In this document: positions 46,791-59,060 of the stretch, one piece after another
How positions within the stretch are numbered: position 1 is the first letter of the stretch
Layout of the letters: every line of letters begins with the position of its first letter
From: Beroe forskalii
Taxonomy: Eukaryota; Ctenophora; Nuda; Beroida; Beroidae
Length of the DNA stretch: 64,000 nt
Direction: 5' to 3'
Assembly (NCBI GenBank): GCA_011033025.1
Contig: WFMF01000418.1
Span: forward strand, 1 to 64,000
Made by a program: the position numbers and the translations under genes
Notes under the pieces: generated by a model
The model's database searches: none
Seen by the model: the letters and a program-made list of their open reading frames with translations, nothing else
Told to the model about the DNA's origin: nothing

Positions 46791-48640
46791 ATTGGACATT
46801 ACTTGGGTGGACATGATTATGAGCTCTGGAAACAAAAGTTTTTAACAATTTTTAGAGATAACCCATTTTAAATGGTCTTCTTTTGAAATTCGTTCGTTTT
46901 GTACTAGGATTTCAATTTGATAACCGCTTAGCGTGAGCCAAATAGTAAATCGGGACCGGAAAATTGTGAAAAAATCGGCAGTCATAATAATCGTGAATTC
47001 AAAGGCATCCAATGTCCATGCTTTGTCCTACCAAAGGATGTCCGATAAGGTGAAAGTGATGCATTCAATAATAAAGTATGGCAAAGTGAATATCACACGC
47101 TTTATTACGAGATTAACGAGTTCTTGATTTGATGTGCTGATTGACATTATCCTTGATATTGCGACCCATAGAGCCATAGGAATCAGAGTTTTCATGGCAT
47201 GTCGATAGAGTTTCACGCCAGCAGTAAACATGTAAGCAACGCCGGCGTCAGAAATATCGGATTTTGTATTGATCGTAATATCACACGTATTTGAAAAATT
47301 GTAATTTCTGATATTAAATTTCAGTTTCTATGCACGATTGAAATGTTTTTATTTAAAATTTCATTTCATTATTTATTACTCTTTATCTTAAAGTAAATCT
47401 TATCACTTAATCATCCGCAAATGAAAATGTAACTTCGCTTATATAAATATAAATTAATACTTAGTTATCTATCAACATATCAGTGCATGGTGGTATTGTT
47501 GCTCTAATTGCACGAGAATTCGAGAGGAAAATAGAGCACGATGTGAAGCCGAGTTCAGAATTATTATCACTATTTGGGCATTGCTTTATTAATTTCACAA
47601 GAATGCGCAGAGTGCAATTATTGCAAAAAATATCACTACAGGCGTACCACAAGACAAAGTAGCAGTTAGCATTAGTATTACCGTGGTGTTTCGTCATTTT
47701 GATGCGCAGCAGATATCTATTACCTGTACAAGTCCCTGCTAATACATATAAATAATGATTTGATAGCACGGGACTGGTAATATTTCAAATAAAATTTGAT
47801 GTTAATAAAAGATAATTTAAATGCATTATTAATGGAACATTATTATTTGTCATTATTAAATATTTCAATTTAACTTGAATTCAATCACGATTATTGTAGA
47901 AGGACATCACACTCAAGTAGTCATAAATTAAATTTCTCAGTACAGACGTTTTTATCGCATCCGCTTTTAGTTTAAATTATTTAATTCGTTGATTTTTGAA
48001 ATGCCCTTGAGTTTTAAAATTTCGATGTTGAATTTATTTGATAATGATTTGCCTTTATTATTGATGATACCAATACCATTCAAAAAAAGGTTGCTTATTC
48101 TGGCAAATTTAAAAGACTTGAATTATTTCAATAACCAGATATTTAAATATTGACGTGTGTTTGTGTGTGCTCATCAGTCAATAGCTCGCCTGTTGAAAAG
48201 CTCAACAAAAAGCCTGCCAAGGTAAATGCAGAAAGAAATGCCTTTTGATTTTAATAATATCATATACTAAGGTATAATATATCCAAGTATCCACAGGTAT
48301 CCTACGGCCGTTATCATCATTGATTATATTTAAATAAATGTAAATTCACTTTTTATCCTCTGACGATTAAGATTTTTGAAAGGTCTGTGTTTTTCTTTCG
48401 ACTGATGAGCAGACTATAGACATGACAGTATGAGTAATGCAGTTGCTGGTAAACAATTGTAAACCTTCCATTTTGAACTTGAAGCCCAGCAATATATTGT
48501 AAATGTAACTGAAATATTATTACAGATTGCTATGAGTTAACCCGTTTCTCCAATTTCAGTATCCCATTTCTATTGTTGAATTGTCATTGAAAAAAACATG
48601 AGTAATACACTTTTTGACGTAAGTGTCATATCACTATCAG
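46791..48640. other. Intergenic, no gene recognised
   Basis: AT-rich DNA. At 47,505-47,640 there is a weak hint of the hairpin module (GTGAAGCCGAGTTCAGAATTA) but the arms do not pair well. Confidence 0.5.
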
Positions 48641-48654
48641 GTAGCACATATCAC

Positions 48655-49132
48655 CATTAGATGCTTAGATGGCACCAATGGAGATCCATTGGCGCCAATG
48701 GTGATGGCTGAAATCGCACCAATGATGCACCCTATCGCCATTGGTACCATTGGCGATCACCATTGGCGATCGACATTGGATGCCAATGGAACCATTTAAA
48801 TGGCGCCGTTAAGAAACGATACTAAAGTCGAGATCGCCATAAGAGGGGAGTGGCACTAAATGGAGCCATTGGCGACTATGGTAACAATGGTGCCATTGGC
48901 AGCAATGGTAGCAATGGCGCGCGCCATTTAAATAGCGACAATTGTGCTATTGGCATGGCACCAATGGAACATTTGGTGCCATTGTAATGGCATCAATGGT
49001 CCCATTGGTTCTAAATCTATTGCTACCATTGGTAACAATGGTGACATTGGTAAATGGAGCCAATGTTGCCATTGCGTATTTGCGTGCTGCAATGGAACAT
49101 TTGGCGCCATTGGACCTATTGTTAATGTTACC
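48655..49132. repeat. CCATTGG/CCAATGG-rich self-complementary block
   Basis: Dozens of CCATTGG, CCAATGG, GCGCCATT and GGTACCATTGG motifs in both orientations, spaced by a few variable bases. The block resumes after the MITE (ATGCCAATGGCAGCAG at about 49,519). There is no fixed period. Confidence 0.88.
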
Positions 49133-49520
49133 TTAGGGGTCATCCATAAAGGACGTCCGCAAAATTTCAGCCATTTTAGACCCCTCCCTCCCTCTTGTCC
49201 GCATTTCGCCATTTCAGAAACCTCTCCTCCCCCCCAGGACGTCCGCATTTTTCTTGAAAATCTTTTTGGGTCATCATTTTCATGCCCGTTTTCTCAAATA
49301 TCAAATATGGTGACAAAATAAACTTTATTCTTTGACTTAATGTCGAAAATATTAGTCAAGATTCTAAAAAAGCGAATATTTTCTAGTGAAAAACCAGTCA
49401 AATCGACCAAAATTTTCATAAATGCGGACGTCCGCATTTGGCCAAACCCCCCCCCCCCCTACGTCCGCATTGGCCAGACTCCCCCCTCTTTGCGGACGTC
49501 CTTTATGGATGGCCCCTTAG
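49133..49520. mobile_element. PIF/Harbinger-like MITE with TTA target duplication
   Basis: The TIRs are GGGGTCATCCATAAAGGACG and its complement (CGTCCTTTATGGATGGCCCC), with GTCCGCA just inside. Both ends are flanked by TTA. A 3-bp TWA duplication with GGG-type TIRs fits PIF/Harbinger. Internal C-rich and ACGTCCGCAT repeats are present and there is no transposase. Confidence 0.82.
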
Positions 49521-49539
49521 ATGCCAATGGCAGCAGTTA

Positions 49540-50520
49540 CCAATTTAAATTTAGGGGTGTCACAACGCGTACTTGCGCACAAAAGTGTAACACAAATTTT
49601 CGTTGTCTGACGTCGTCAGACCCGAGTTGTGGCGCGCGCGCGAGGGGGTCAGGCAACGCTTACTCCATGTTACGGAGCCTTATTTTGCGCGCGCCTCTTC
49701 AGACTTTTCTACGAAAAGTGCGAACAAACAGGGACACGTAACATGTGGTAAGGCAACGCCTGACAAAATTTTCGCATTCAAATGGACATGGCCCAAAATG
49801 TGCTATTGTGCTCGTCTAATCGGTCCGAAATTTGGAATTTGGATATGTGCTATGAAACACAATGATGCATCCGATGAGCAATTGTCAGACGCGGGTCGGA
49901 CAACGTCTGACAAATGAGCGCAGCGAAGGGAATTTGATAATTTTACTTTGTTTTTTGTAAATTTCCACTAAATTGCATATATCTCATCACTTGGATCAAG
50001 TTGAAAAGTTCTGTTCCGCTTGTCGACTCTAAAGGCTGAAGTGACGTCTTTACTGTAATTTAAGTTAGATCATCTAACTTATTCATTCAAAATTGAAATT
50101 GGTCGCATGCTACATTCAGTGTACCGGTTTGGTCTAATTTTACAACATGAACAAGTGGTTGATGTCAAAATTTCGCCCCTAATAAGTGATGAGCTCATTC
50201 GTAGGATGTTACCCTACCCTCGCGCGCGGCGCAACGTTCCACATTTGGACGTCACTTTGCAACCTCGCCCGTAGCCATCCAGTCAGAAGAAATAGACGGG
50301 GCAACGTCCGTCGATGAGCTCATCATTTTGCAAACTTACATACATACTACCTCATCACTACCTCATCATTTCCAAAACATACATACCCAAATGATGAGCT
50401 CATTTTTGGATGGCCCTAATGATAATTTGATAATTTACGGCAGACTTTTCAATTTGACAGCAGACAGTCTGCCGCAGGAGAATATTTTCAATGTTTCCTA
50501 CTCTACTGAGAAGGTTTTCT
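49540..50520. other. CpG-rich, repeat-like sequence without a recognised gene
   Basis: This contains GCGCGCGCGAG, GTCTGACGTCGTCAGAC palindromes, repeated GGCAACGCCTGAC/GACAACGTCTGAC and GATGAGCTCAT palindromes near 50,190, 50,313 and 50,394. It is probably an old transposon; its ends are not defined. Confidence 0.5.
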
Positions 50521-50524
50521 ACTA

Positions 50525-50935
50525 ATGGGCAAATTTCCTACCACTGAAAAGATTTCCTGTCACAGGGAAAATTTCGCACCACTGGGAAGATTTCGTACCA
50601 CTGTGAAGATTTTCTACCACTTGGAAGGTTTCCTAAGACTGGGAAGCTTTCCTACCACTGGGAAGATTTCCTGTCACTGGGAAGATTTCGTACCACTGGG
50701 AAGATTTTCTACCATTGGGAAGATTTTCTACCATTGGGAAGATTTCCTACCACTGGGAAGATTTCCTATCACTGGGAAGATTTCCTGTCACTGGGAAGAT
50801 TTCGTACCACTGGGAGGATTTCCTACCAATGGGAAGATTTCCAACCACTGGGAAGATTTTCTACTTCTGGGAAGATTTCCTACCACTGGGAAGATTTCCT
50901 ACCACTAGGAAGCTTTTCCTACTACTCGTAAAACT
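50525..50935 (+). repeat. 19-bp minisatellite CACTGGGAAGATTTCCTAC
   Basis: About 21 units, with variation in the last bases (CCTACC, CCTGTC, CGTACC, TCTACC). A period of 19 opens all three frames in rotation; the predicted peptides are artefacts. Confidence 0.96.
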
Positions 50936-51055
50936 GCTGGAAAATAACTGAAAAGTACCAGACTAGATCCTAGGAAGATTCCAATGAAAATTTTCGAAAA
51001 ATCTTTATTTTTGAAAATTTTCCCAGTAAATCATGACTACCTGGACTACCTGGAC

Positions 51056-53830
51056 TACCAACTTTTGAAAGATAAGCAATTCTTCAATAAAGAGAGTGAA
51101 ATGTGAATTCTTTAGCACATTAGAAATTTTCTCCAACTCTGTATGATCTGACACCAACATGATCCCTTTAGGCAATTCAATGTGGAGAGCAGTAGGATCT
51201 AAGTGAGTCCCACCAAGATGAGTGTTGTGCAGGCATCATCAGTCCAACCTACCTCAGCTTTCAGGGGCAAAATGGTACCACAGGAACACGACAAAAATTA
51301 GCCTCCATTAGCCTCCATTAGCCTCCATGGAGGCTGAGTGGAGGCTGAGTGGAGGCTAAGTGGAGGCTAATTTCAAAAATTAGCCTCCACGGAGGCTAGT
51401 GGAGGCATGAGGCTAATTTTTGAAAAATAGCCTCCACTATGGAGGCTATATTAGCCTCCACTAGCCTCCATTAGCCTCCACTAGCCTCCACTCAGCCTCC
51501 ACTCAGCCTCCACTCAGCCTCCATGGAGGCTAAAATTTTGGTTTAGCCTCCACTAGCCTCCACTCAAGATTTAGCCTCCATTAGCCTCCACAGAAATTTA
51601 AAAAGTCATTTTTGTGGAGGCTAAAGCCTCCATATGGAGGCTAATGGAGGCTGAGTGGAGGCTAAGTAGAGGCTGAGTGGAGCCTAAGTCAATAAGCCTA
51701 CAAAACACAAATTTCTTGCTGAAAATGGTGATTTATGTGTACCTACTAATGTGAAAAACAATATATAGCTTCAAACTTTCAGACAGCTCCAACTGTCCTA
51801 CACTCAGCCTCCACTAGGCCCCACTCAGCCTCCACTCAGCCTCCACTAGGCTCCACTCAACCTCCACTCAGCCTCCACTCAGCCTCCACTAGGCTCCATT
51901 CAGCCTCCACTAGGCTCCACTCAGCCTCCACTAGCCTCCACTAGGATCCAATAGGCTCCACTAGCCTCCACTAGGCTCTACTCAGCCTCCACTAGCCTCC
52001 ACTAGCCTCCACTAGCCTCCACTCAGCCTCCACTAGGCTCCACTCAGCCTCCACTAGGCTCCACTCAACCTCCACTAGCCTCCACTAGGCTCCACTCAGC
52101 CTCCACTCAGGCCTCACTAGCCTCCACTAGGCTCCACTCAGCCTCCACTAGGCTCCATTCAGCCTCCACTAGGCTCCACTCAGCCTCCACTAGGCTCCAC
52201 TCAGCCTCCACTAGCCTCCACTAGGATCCAATAGGCTCCACTGGCCTCCACTAGGCTCCACTCAGCCTCCACTAGCCTCCACTAGGCTCCACTAGGCTCC
52301 ACTAGCCTCCACTCAGCCTCCACTAGGCTCCATTCATCCTCCACTCAGCCTCCACTAGGCTCCACTCAACCTCCACTAGGCTCCACTCAGCATTCAGCCT
52401 CCACTAGGCTCCCTCAGCCTCCACTAGGCTCCACTCAGCCTCCACTAGGCTCCTTAGCACCAGCTCCACTAGTGAGCCTAGTGGAGGCTGAGTGGAGCCT
52501 AGTGGAGGCTGAGTGGAGCCTATTGGAGGCTGAGTGAAGCCTAGTGGAGCCTAGTGGAGGCTGAGTGGATTCTAGTGGAGGCCAGGTGGTGCCTAATACT
52601 CAGTAAAAGAAATAGTTCAGTAAAAGAAATAGTTTATTTTACATCAACAATCAAATAATATGTCCGATATGTTAGATTAGAAAATGTACATGGAGTAGTG
52701 GCGGCTATTTGAAACACGGAAATTTAGTATTTGCTCGAAAATTGACGGCTATTTTGATAACTTAAGACTTGAATTGACATAAGAGGTAACTCAAGGTGGT
52801 TAAAAAGTATAGGCATTTCCTTATGTGCTGATGAAGGGAAGGAGTACTGGCGTTTGTTCCTCACCGCGGATTAGAAACTTTGGTCTATGTTACAAAATGT
52901 ACTCTTTTTGTAAAAACATGACATAATTTAATTTTGTGGAGGCTAGCATATTATCTGTGTTTTTTCATGATTTTAGCCTCCATTTGGAGGCTATAGCCTC
53001 CACTAGCACTGTCAAAATAGCTTCCATAGAATCCAAAAAATGACTTTTCAAATTTCCGTGGAGGCTAATGGAGGCTAATTCTTGAGTGGAGGCTAGTGGA
53101 GGCTAGTGGAGGCTAAACCAAAAATTTAGCCTTCATGGAGGCTGAGTGGAGGCTAATGGAGGCTAGTGGAGGCTAATATAGCCTCCATAGTGGAGGCTAT
53201 TTTTCAAAAATTAGCCTCATGCCACCACTAGCCTCCGTGGAGGCTAATTTTTGAAATTAGCCTCCACTTAGCCTCCACTCAGGCTCCACTCAGCCTCCAC
53301 TCAGCCTCCATGGAGGCTAATGGAGGCTAATTTTTGTCGTCTTCCTGTGGTACCATTTTGCCCTTTCAGGAAGCTTTTTATGAGGTCGGCCCTAGCAGTC
53401 ACCACTGGTACCAGGGTATAGCGTGCTATCAATGCAATGACCACTGAAACTGAAAATTGCTCTTTGGTCTTTGTCTTCACTCCAAGCATCAATAAATTAA
53501 GTAACACTCTTAGTGAAGAGAAATAGAGAACTGGTCATGGTGGATGGATCTTGGTGTATTTGTAACCTTTCACATTGCATATATTATTAATGATTTAATG
53601 AGAGTGGTATGCATCCTGACCCAATGGCCAATACTCTTTCTTGAAAGGCACTTACCTCCTGATATTCAGGGTTGAAGAGCTGTTGGAAAGTTTTGTGGCT
53701 TGACTGCACAAAGATGACTGTATTTGTATCCCAAAGATAATAGGGTTGAAACATTATATTTAATTCATAAATATATAGATTAATTTTAATAAGTTGCTTG
53801 ATCACAATGCATAAACTGTGCAGATTGCTC
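51056..53830 (-). pseudogene. Exon-like fragments on the - strand, interrupted by the foldback element
   Basis: Reading the - strand: 53,719-53,659 gives VIFVQSSHKTFQQLFNPEYQE before a GTAAGTGCC donor. 53,500-53,363 gives LLNLLMLGVKTKTKEQF and TARADLIKSFLK, running straight into the element. On its far side 51,199-51,056 gives LHIELPKGIMLVSDHTELEK and NVLKNSHFTLFIEE. The last piece resembles the entry to the 3'-5' exonuclease domain of EXD3/Mut-7-like proteins, but the catalytic D.E is not seen. Phases do not join cleanly. I treat this as a possible disrupted gene; the identity is a weak inference. Confidence 0.27.
51266..53362. mobile_element. 2.1-kb foldback element built from TGGAGGCT units, 8-bp target duplication CTTTCAGG
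   Basis: The ends GGCAAAATGGTACCACAGGA and its complement are flanked on both sides by CTTTCAGG (51,258-51,265 and 53,363-53,370). Both arms carry AGCCTCCA/TGGAGGCT units in mirrored order. The middle (51,790-52,590) is a long array of CACTAGCCTCCACTCAGCC type, then an AT-rich core. There is no coding frame. An 8-bp duplication fits hAT, P or Merlin-like transposition; the TIR does not decide between them. Confidence 0.93.
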
Positions 53831-53931
53831 AATTGACAGAAGGCTCCATCTATCTTTTGTTTTAATCTTTAGTTTTACTGAATAGTTGACACATGAACAG
53901 GAAATCCATGACCATGTGTCTTTTTCGAGCC

Positions 53932-55339
53932 ACTCGTGCATTGTTCCTTTTCACAACCAATGCACCCTCGTACACAGGAACACTGTTCTCCTGTGTATGT
54001 TGTATACTGTGTAGCTGGGTTGCCATAGTCTGGTCACGGCATCCGTGAAGACCCAGTGCCCCATACTGTTCTCGCACCGCCCAGGCTGCGGCTGCACCCT
54101 GGTCTCATCACCCAGTGAAGATGGTGAGTCCGAGACAGTATGGGTCCCTCCCCGTGGTGAGTGGCGGTAACTGCCATTCATTTGTTGTCGAGGCAGGCTA
54201 ATACACAGTGATTACCTGGCAGAGCACCCCAGGTAGACCCTCCTGATCAGGTTCTGAGCAGGGGGGTCAACACGTTTCTTTCCTGGCTTTTTCATTTCAC
54301 TCACTCATCTCACTTTAGGGCGCCAGCTTGACTGGCCAAAACGTTAGAATAAACGCCAACACACATCTCCTCTCCAACTTTCACAAACTCCCTCCACACC
54401 GAATACTAGACAGGGCAAATAACCATTGTAAAGTGACACTTGATATTTATCTAACTAAGCTACACAATAATAAAACTAACAACAGAAATCTATGCATCCT
54501 TCTCAAAATAATTACTGGACACAATAACCTCAATAGTCACCTACACAGATTGAATATGGCACTTGATCCTCTTTGTGATTACTGTGACTTACAAAACTGT
54601 GGAATTGACCCCGTTTTCTGCCCGGATGAGACAGCAATGCACATTCTAGAAGAATGTCCAGCCTTCTCCCTACAGAGAATTTACCACTTCCAAGACCATA
54701 ATATTAAACTATAAGACATAATTAACTCTAAGCAGCCACTATCATCAACCCTGCACAAAATAACAAAATTCTTCACAAAATCCGCCTGCTTCAATAAAAT
54801 CCCACAATTTACAGAGCCCATATCTCCAAGAAAGCAAGAAGATGAAATCCTGATAAATAAAACCAAATACAACATCCCAAAATACACACTTCTACCTACT
54901 TCTTATTTGGTCTCCAAAGAGCCACTAACTCTTTGGGCTGGGTTTATGCCCTTTTGTACCTGGCTGAAGCTGCATCTTTGTGCAGTCAAAACAGAAGGGA
55001 CTCTATGTTTTCAGACTACTGATGCAGACCATCTCGTGCGTCATTAGTTGGAGGGAGGTGGTACATAGCCACCTTCAGCTGATAGCTGACCTAATCTGCA
55101 GGCACGCCCTGACTTGCTTTGCAGTCTGTTTGAAATACGGGCGTTGGTAGAATTCCAGACCTGTGTGGTCCAGGACTGGGTTCTGCTCTCAGCTCAGGAT
55201 ATAACCCGGCAGTCGGGTGGCCTAAAAACCACCTAGGAGTTCGCACCCTTGGCCTAGTGTATAGGGAAGTCTCTATGCTCTGCATGGCTGCCACCGGCCT
55301 GGTTGATTAAACCGACCTTGGCCATTTTACTAAGACTAA
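53932..55339 (+). mobile_element. Non-LTR retrotransposon insertion with 16-bp target duplications
   Basis: GTGTCTTTTTCGAGCC occurs exactly at 53,916-53,931 and again at 55,340-55,355, a typical target duplication. The insert has a 5' part without coding sequence (to about 54,320), then a frame of 128 codons. That frame ends in a retrotransposon-type zinc knuckle after the RNase H region (LDPLCDYC, then ETAMHILEECPAFSLQRI), and a 3' UTR of about 450 bases follows. The RT is absent while a 5'-like region is present, so this may be an internally deleted, non-autonomous form. The tail is TAAGACTAAG and not poly(A). Confidence 0.82.
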
Positions 55340-55525
55340 GTGTCTTTTTCGAGCCCTCTGGTAATTGAGTGATCGTCACGCATATGCTTAAATGCAATTA
55401 ACATTCCACTTTGTTAACGTAACTGTTCTATAATTCAATTTTATTGATATTACAATCTGATAGATTAATACCATAAAACTTAGTTTAATTATAAGACATT
55501 ATCAAACCTTATCACTATTTCAGGA

Positions 55526-55803
55526 TAGACATGAGAATACTGTCACTGACTATTTGGAATAAGGAAGCTGAGAAAGCTGTGGAACTTATGTCCATTCATG
55601 ATGTCAAACCCGGATATTTTGAAAGAAGTACTATCACAGACTTCCTCAAATTTTCATCTCAATTCATGGCTGATCGCACTGCTCCAGGTCAGCGAAAAGT
55701 GTTAAAGAGAAGGAATATATTTGTCATTTCCTTGCCAAGAGAGGAAGAATCCTCCCCACCCATGGCATCAACCTGTTTATCCTTGACAACAATCGACCTT
55801 TGA
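55526..55803 (+). CDS. Unrecognised exon-like open frame
   Basis: After acceptor CACTATTTCAG comes an open frame: RILSLTIWNKEAEKAVELM, then DVKPGYFERSTITDFLKF and QFMADRTAPGQRKVLKR. A donor (GCTCCAG/GTCAGC) lies at about 55,687. The charge pattern looks like real helical protein, but I do not recognise the family. It could be host exon or transposon remnant. It faces the opposite way to the fragments at 51,056-53,830. Confidence 0.3.
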
Positions 55804-56620
55804 CTGCACTTCACGATTACAGCTTTCGTTACTGACTGCAGACAAATAACTTATTCAATCGCACATTTTAGCCTTGAACCTTTGATAGCATTCTACGCTT
55901 GGCTTTACAGCACTTAATTTTTACAGCACTTTTCCCTTGACTGCACTATATCCTTCACAGCTCACTTCAACCTTTACACCAAGCTACCCTTGATAGCACA
56001 TATCCCTAGACACCACTCTACAGGGTATGACACCACTTTAATTTTATGACATCACTCTACTAGTCCTGACATCACTTTACCCATGAAATCACTCTATCAT
56101 TGACAGGACTCTTCCCTTGGCTCCACTCCACACTTCACCATTCACTTCGATGCTATACATCACTTTACCCTTTAAAGCACTCTATCCTTGACAGAAATCT
56201 ACTCTAGATTGCAAGACATCACTCTTCCTTAGATTAAGTCAAGGGTGAGTGCAGTCAAGATGATGGCACTGTACCCTTGACAGCAGTATACATTTGACAA
56301 CACTCCACATTTCACAGCACTCTTCCCTTGATAGCATTTATTCGTAACAGCACGCTTTCTTTGAAGCTTGAGAGAACTCTACCTTGATACCAACTTTCAT
56401 TGGTCTTCCCATTTCTCCTGACAGCATTCTACCCTTGACTTTTTAAAACCACTCAACCTTTGGCAACACTCTTTCTCTGCATCAGTGTTCTCTTGGGTTG
56501 ACAACACTCTACCTTGACAACAATTAACCTTTGACACCAGTCGCACTCTTCAGTCTTGACTTGGCCTCACACAAACCTTGACGATGCACTTGAGTATACA
56601 TCATCAGATATCAAGTGAAC
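55804..56620 (+). repeat. Very degenerate repeat of about 20 bp (CCTTGACAGCACTCTAC)
   Basis: The words CCTTGACA, GCACTCTACC and CATCACT recur irregularly for 800 bases. The same kind of word (TTGACAACAATC) forms the 16-bp repeat at 22,043. It is probably an old eroded minisatellite. Confidence 0.75.
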
Positions 56621-57209
56621 TCTGAATAATATCAACACTTTACAACACTGCTTTATATATCAAATTTGAGAAGGTGAGGGCGATAGTATTCGGTTTATAT
56701 AAAACTTATAAGGCAGCAGAGCTCAAAACGTTTCCAATCAAGTTCGGCTGCAGTGACCGTTACAAAAAGTCCCATTTTAGTTATCACCCGTAATAAAACA
56801 TATGACAACTTCATCTAATTAACTACTGACCTTTTAAGGGGCTGGCCTTGGAGTTTGCAGTAAAGTTAAGAAAGGAATAGGCGGAAGGCTTAACTAAACG
56901 AACCTCCAGTATTCAACAGATTGAAGCCAACAACATTCAAAATCTCGCCAATGTCAGACTTTTGGGTGCCAGACTTAACAGTTCATTGTGTCGTTTAGAG
57001 TATGTTTTATGATATGGCCTTCTAAATCGCAATTGTTATAAGGGATCGTTACGTCATACTACATAATATCAATTTTTGGCCGATTTATCCCCTCCCCTCG
57101 TAATCAAGTTTACAGTTGTTGCATTTGTTACAATAACATGAAACGTAATCATTCGAAACCTCCCCCTCCCAATGTGATTCCGTAATATGTGAACGATCCC
57201 TAATTAAGT

Positions 57210-57930
57210 AATTGCCAGATTTTTTTAGCAAAATGGCTGTAAAAAGCGGGCGAGACCAATTTTTGCTTAAATATGCGATTTGGAGTCTAGATATATGAGG
57301 GCGTCTATCGATTTCTCGCATCGAAAAACATAGGCTTAGATCATAATCATGGTATGGTACGGTCTTATCGAGATTTCAAGATTTTGGCCAAAACAATCAG
57401 GACAAAAACTGGGCGTGGTCGGTAATGGCCAAAATATGCGAGTTGACGCTTAGATAGTGGCTTTAATCGATTTCTTGTATCAAAAAACATAGGTTTAAGT
57501 ATATAATCATGTTATGGTACGGTCATATCAAAATTTCGAGCTTTTGGCCAAAACGGCAATGACAAAACTGGGTGTGGTCAGAAAATGAATTCAAAATATG
57601 ATTTGACTTCTAGATAGTGGCTTCAATCGATTTCTCGTATGTCAAAAAACGTAGGTTTAGAGTATAGTCATGATATGGTATGGTCTTATCAAAATTTTGA
57701 GATTTTTAGCCAAAATGGCCATGACAAAAACTGGGCGTGGCCAATTATGGCCAAAATATGCGATTTGATGTCTAGAAAATGGTTGCAATCGATTTTTCTT
57801 ATCAAAAAACCTAGGTTTAGAGTATAATCATGCCTTAGTTGCCATTCAGCTAAATTCTAGTGATTTTCCTCAAAAATTCCCACGGTCAAAAAGGGCGTGG
57901 TCACCCTGGGTTTTCCGCAACTCAAAAATT
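57210..57930 (+). repeat. Diverged tandem satellite, period about 140-150 bp
   Basis: About four units share CAATCGATTTCTCGTATC, AAAAAACATAGGTTTAGA, ATGGTATGGTACGGTCTTAT, TTTTGGCCAAAA and CTGGGCGTGGTC. No gene is present. Confidence 0.88.
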
Positions 57931-58020
57931 GAATAAATTTTTTTGGTGACTCTAGACACCTATTGGAGTCGATTGGAGCATCAAAACCTTAAGAACGAAT
58001 TTTTTCACAGAGGACCCCGG

Positions 58021-58400
58021 CATTTGATGATAGTTCCCTTACTATAAGTCTTTATCATCTTTTGTTTTTGAGTTATACAAGATAATTACTTTAATTGGTC
58101 AAGTATCTCATTAGGCGGTTGAGAACAGGTACTCAAGTTAATCGTATAAAGCGTTATTTTGGCTTAAGTTAAAAATATCGTTGGAATTAAGTCACTATCA
58201 TTTCTACTTTCGGAGCTATGCGCGATAATTACTTTAATTGGCCAATTATCTCATTAGCCGGTTGAGAACCGGTACGCAAATTAAACACATATAACGTTAT
58301 TTTGGCTCCAGTTAATGATACCCTTGGAATTGAGTCGCTATCATTTTTACTCTCTGAGTTATAAGCGATAATTACTTTAATTGGTCAATTATCCAATTAA
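58021..58400 (+). repeat. Tandem satellite, period about 143 bp, 2.5 copies
   Basis: GATAATTACTTTAATTGG recurs at about 58,081, 58,223 and 58,367, each followed by CTCATTA..CGGTTGAGAAC or its relic. Confidence 0.88.
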
Positions 58401-58859
58401 GAATTTGGCGAAAATATTTTTAACATGCCCTAGTGCACGCATCTCATTCTAGAGTTTCATATGCCGTTTAGATTACGGGTCTATCTTTTATGGTTCTCCC
58501 GTGAAGTGTTTTCCCGTTTTGTCGTAGTAGTCGTCGGAGGAGGAGGAGGAGGAGTCGTACCGTCCATAACACTAATTTTTGGCAAAATGGGATTTTTTTG
58601 ATAATTTATTGTGAAAAAACAGTGCGGCCGATTTTCATGAAATTTTCAGGGATTGTTCTTCATACAATGGACTACAACTGTGCAAATTTTCATGTCCAAC
58701 AAAGCTCGTTAACATGTCTTTAACGCGACTCGAAAATCGCAATTTTCGCAAATCACTGTATTTTTATATAGTGGGCCCTGGCAAACTCATTTTTCAAAAC
58801 ATGAAAATTGGTTCCGCTACGACTTTCATCACTTCGTGCTGGTACTCCTGGCTCTTTTA

Positions 58860-59060
58860 GTTTTACTTTGTCTGGCCAGCAGTCCCGGCCCTTCGGGCTG
58901 ATGGCAGCACCCCCGCCCTTTTGGCGGGGGCGCTGATCGTTCGGAGATGCCCTCGTCCGGAGACCCCATAACGTGGCCGCGAGCGCTTGCCAGCGCCCTG
59001 ATAGATATTGCTCCGCTGCTGCGCGCTACCATCAGTATACGCATAGGAACATGCCACTTC
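58860..59060. repeat. GC-rich hairpin island
   Basis: In AT-rich surroundings, about 170 bases hold back-to-back hairpins: CCCGGCCCTTCGGGCTG, CCCCCGCCCTTTTGGCGGGGG and GCGAGCGCTTGCCAGCGC. The short frames through it are not recognised. It is probably part of a transposon. Confidence 0.55.

Noticed and set aside
47505-47640. Fourth copy of the hairpin cluster (GTGAAGCCGAGTT)
   Set aside because: Only the core is similar; the flanks do not pair into a clear stem.
50525-50951. Repeat protein of WEDF/GRFPTT type
   Set aside because: A 19-bp minisatellite rotates through all frames and gives the same peptides in each.
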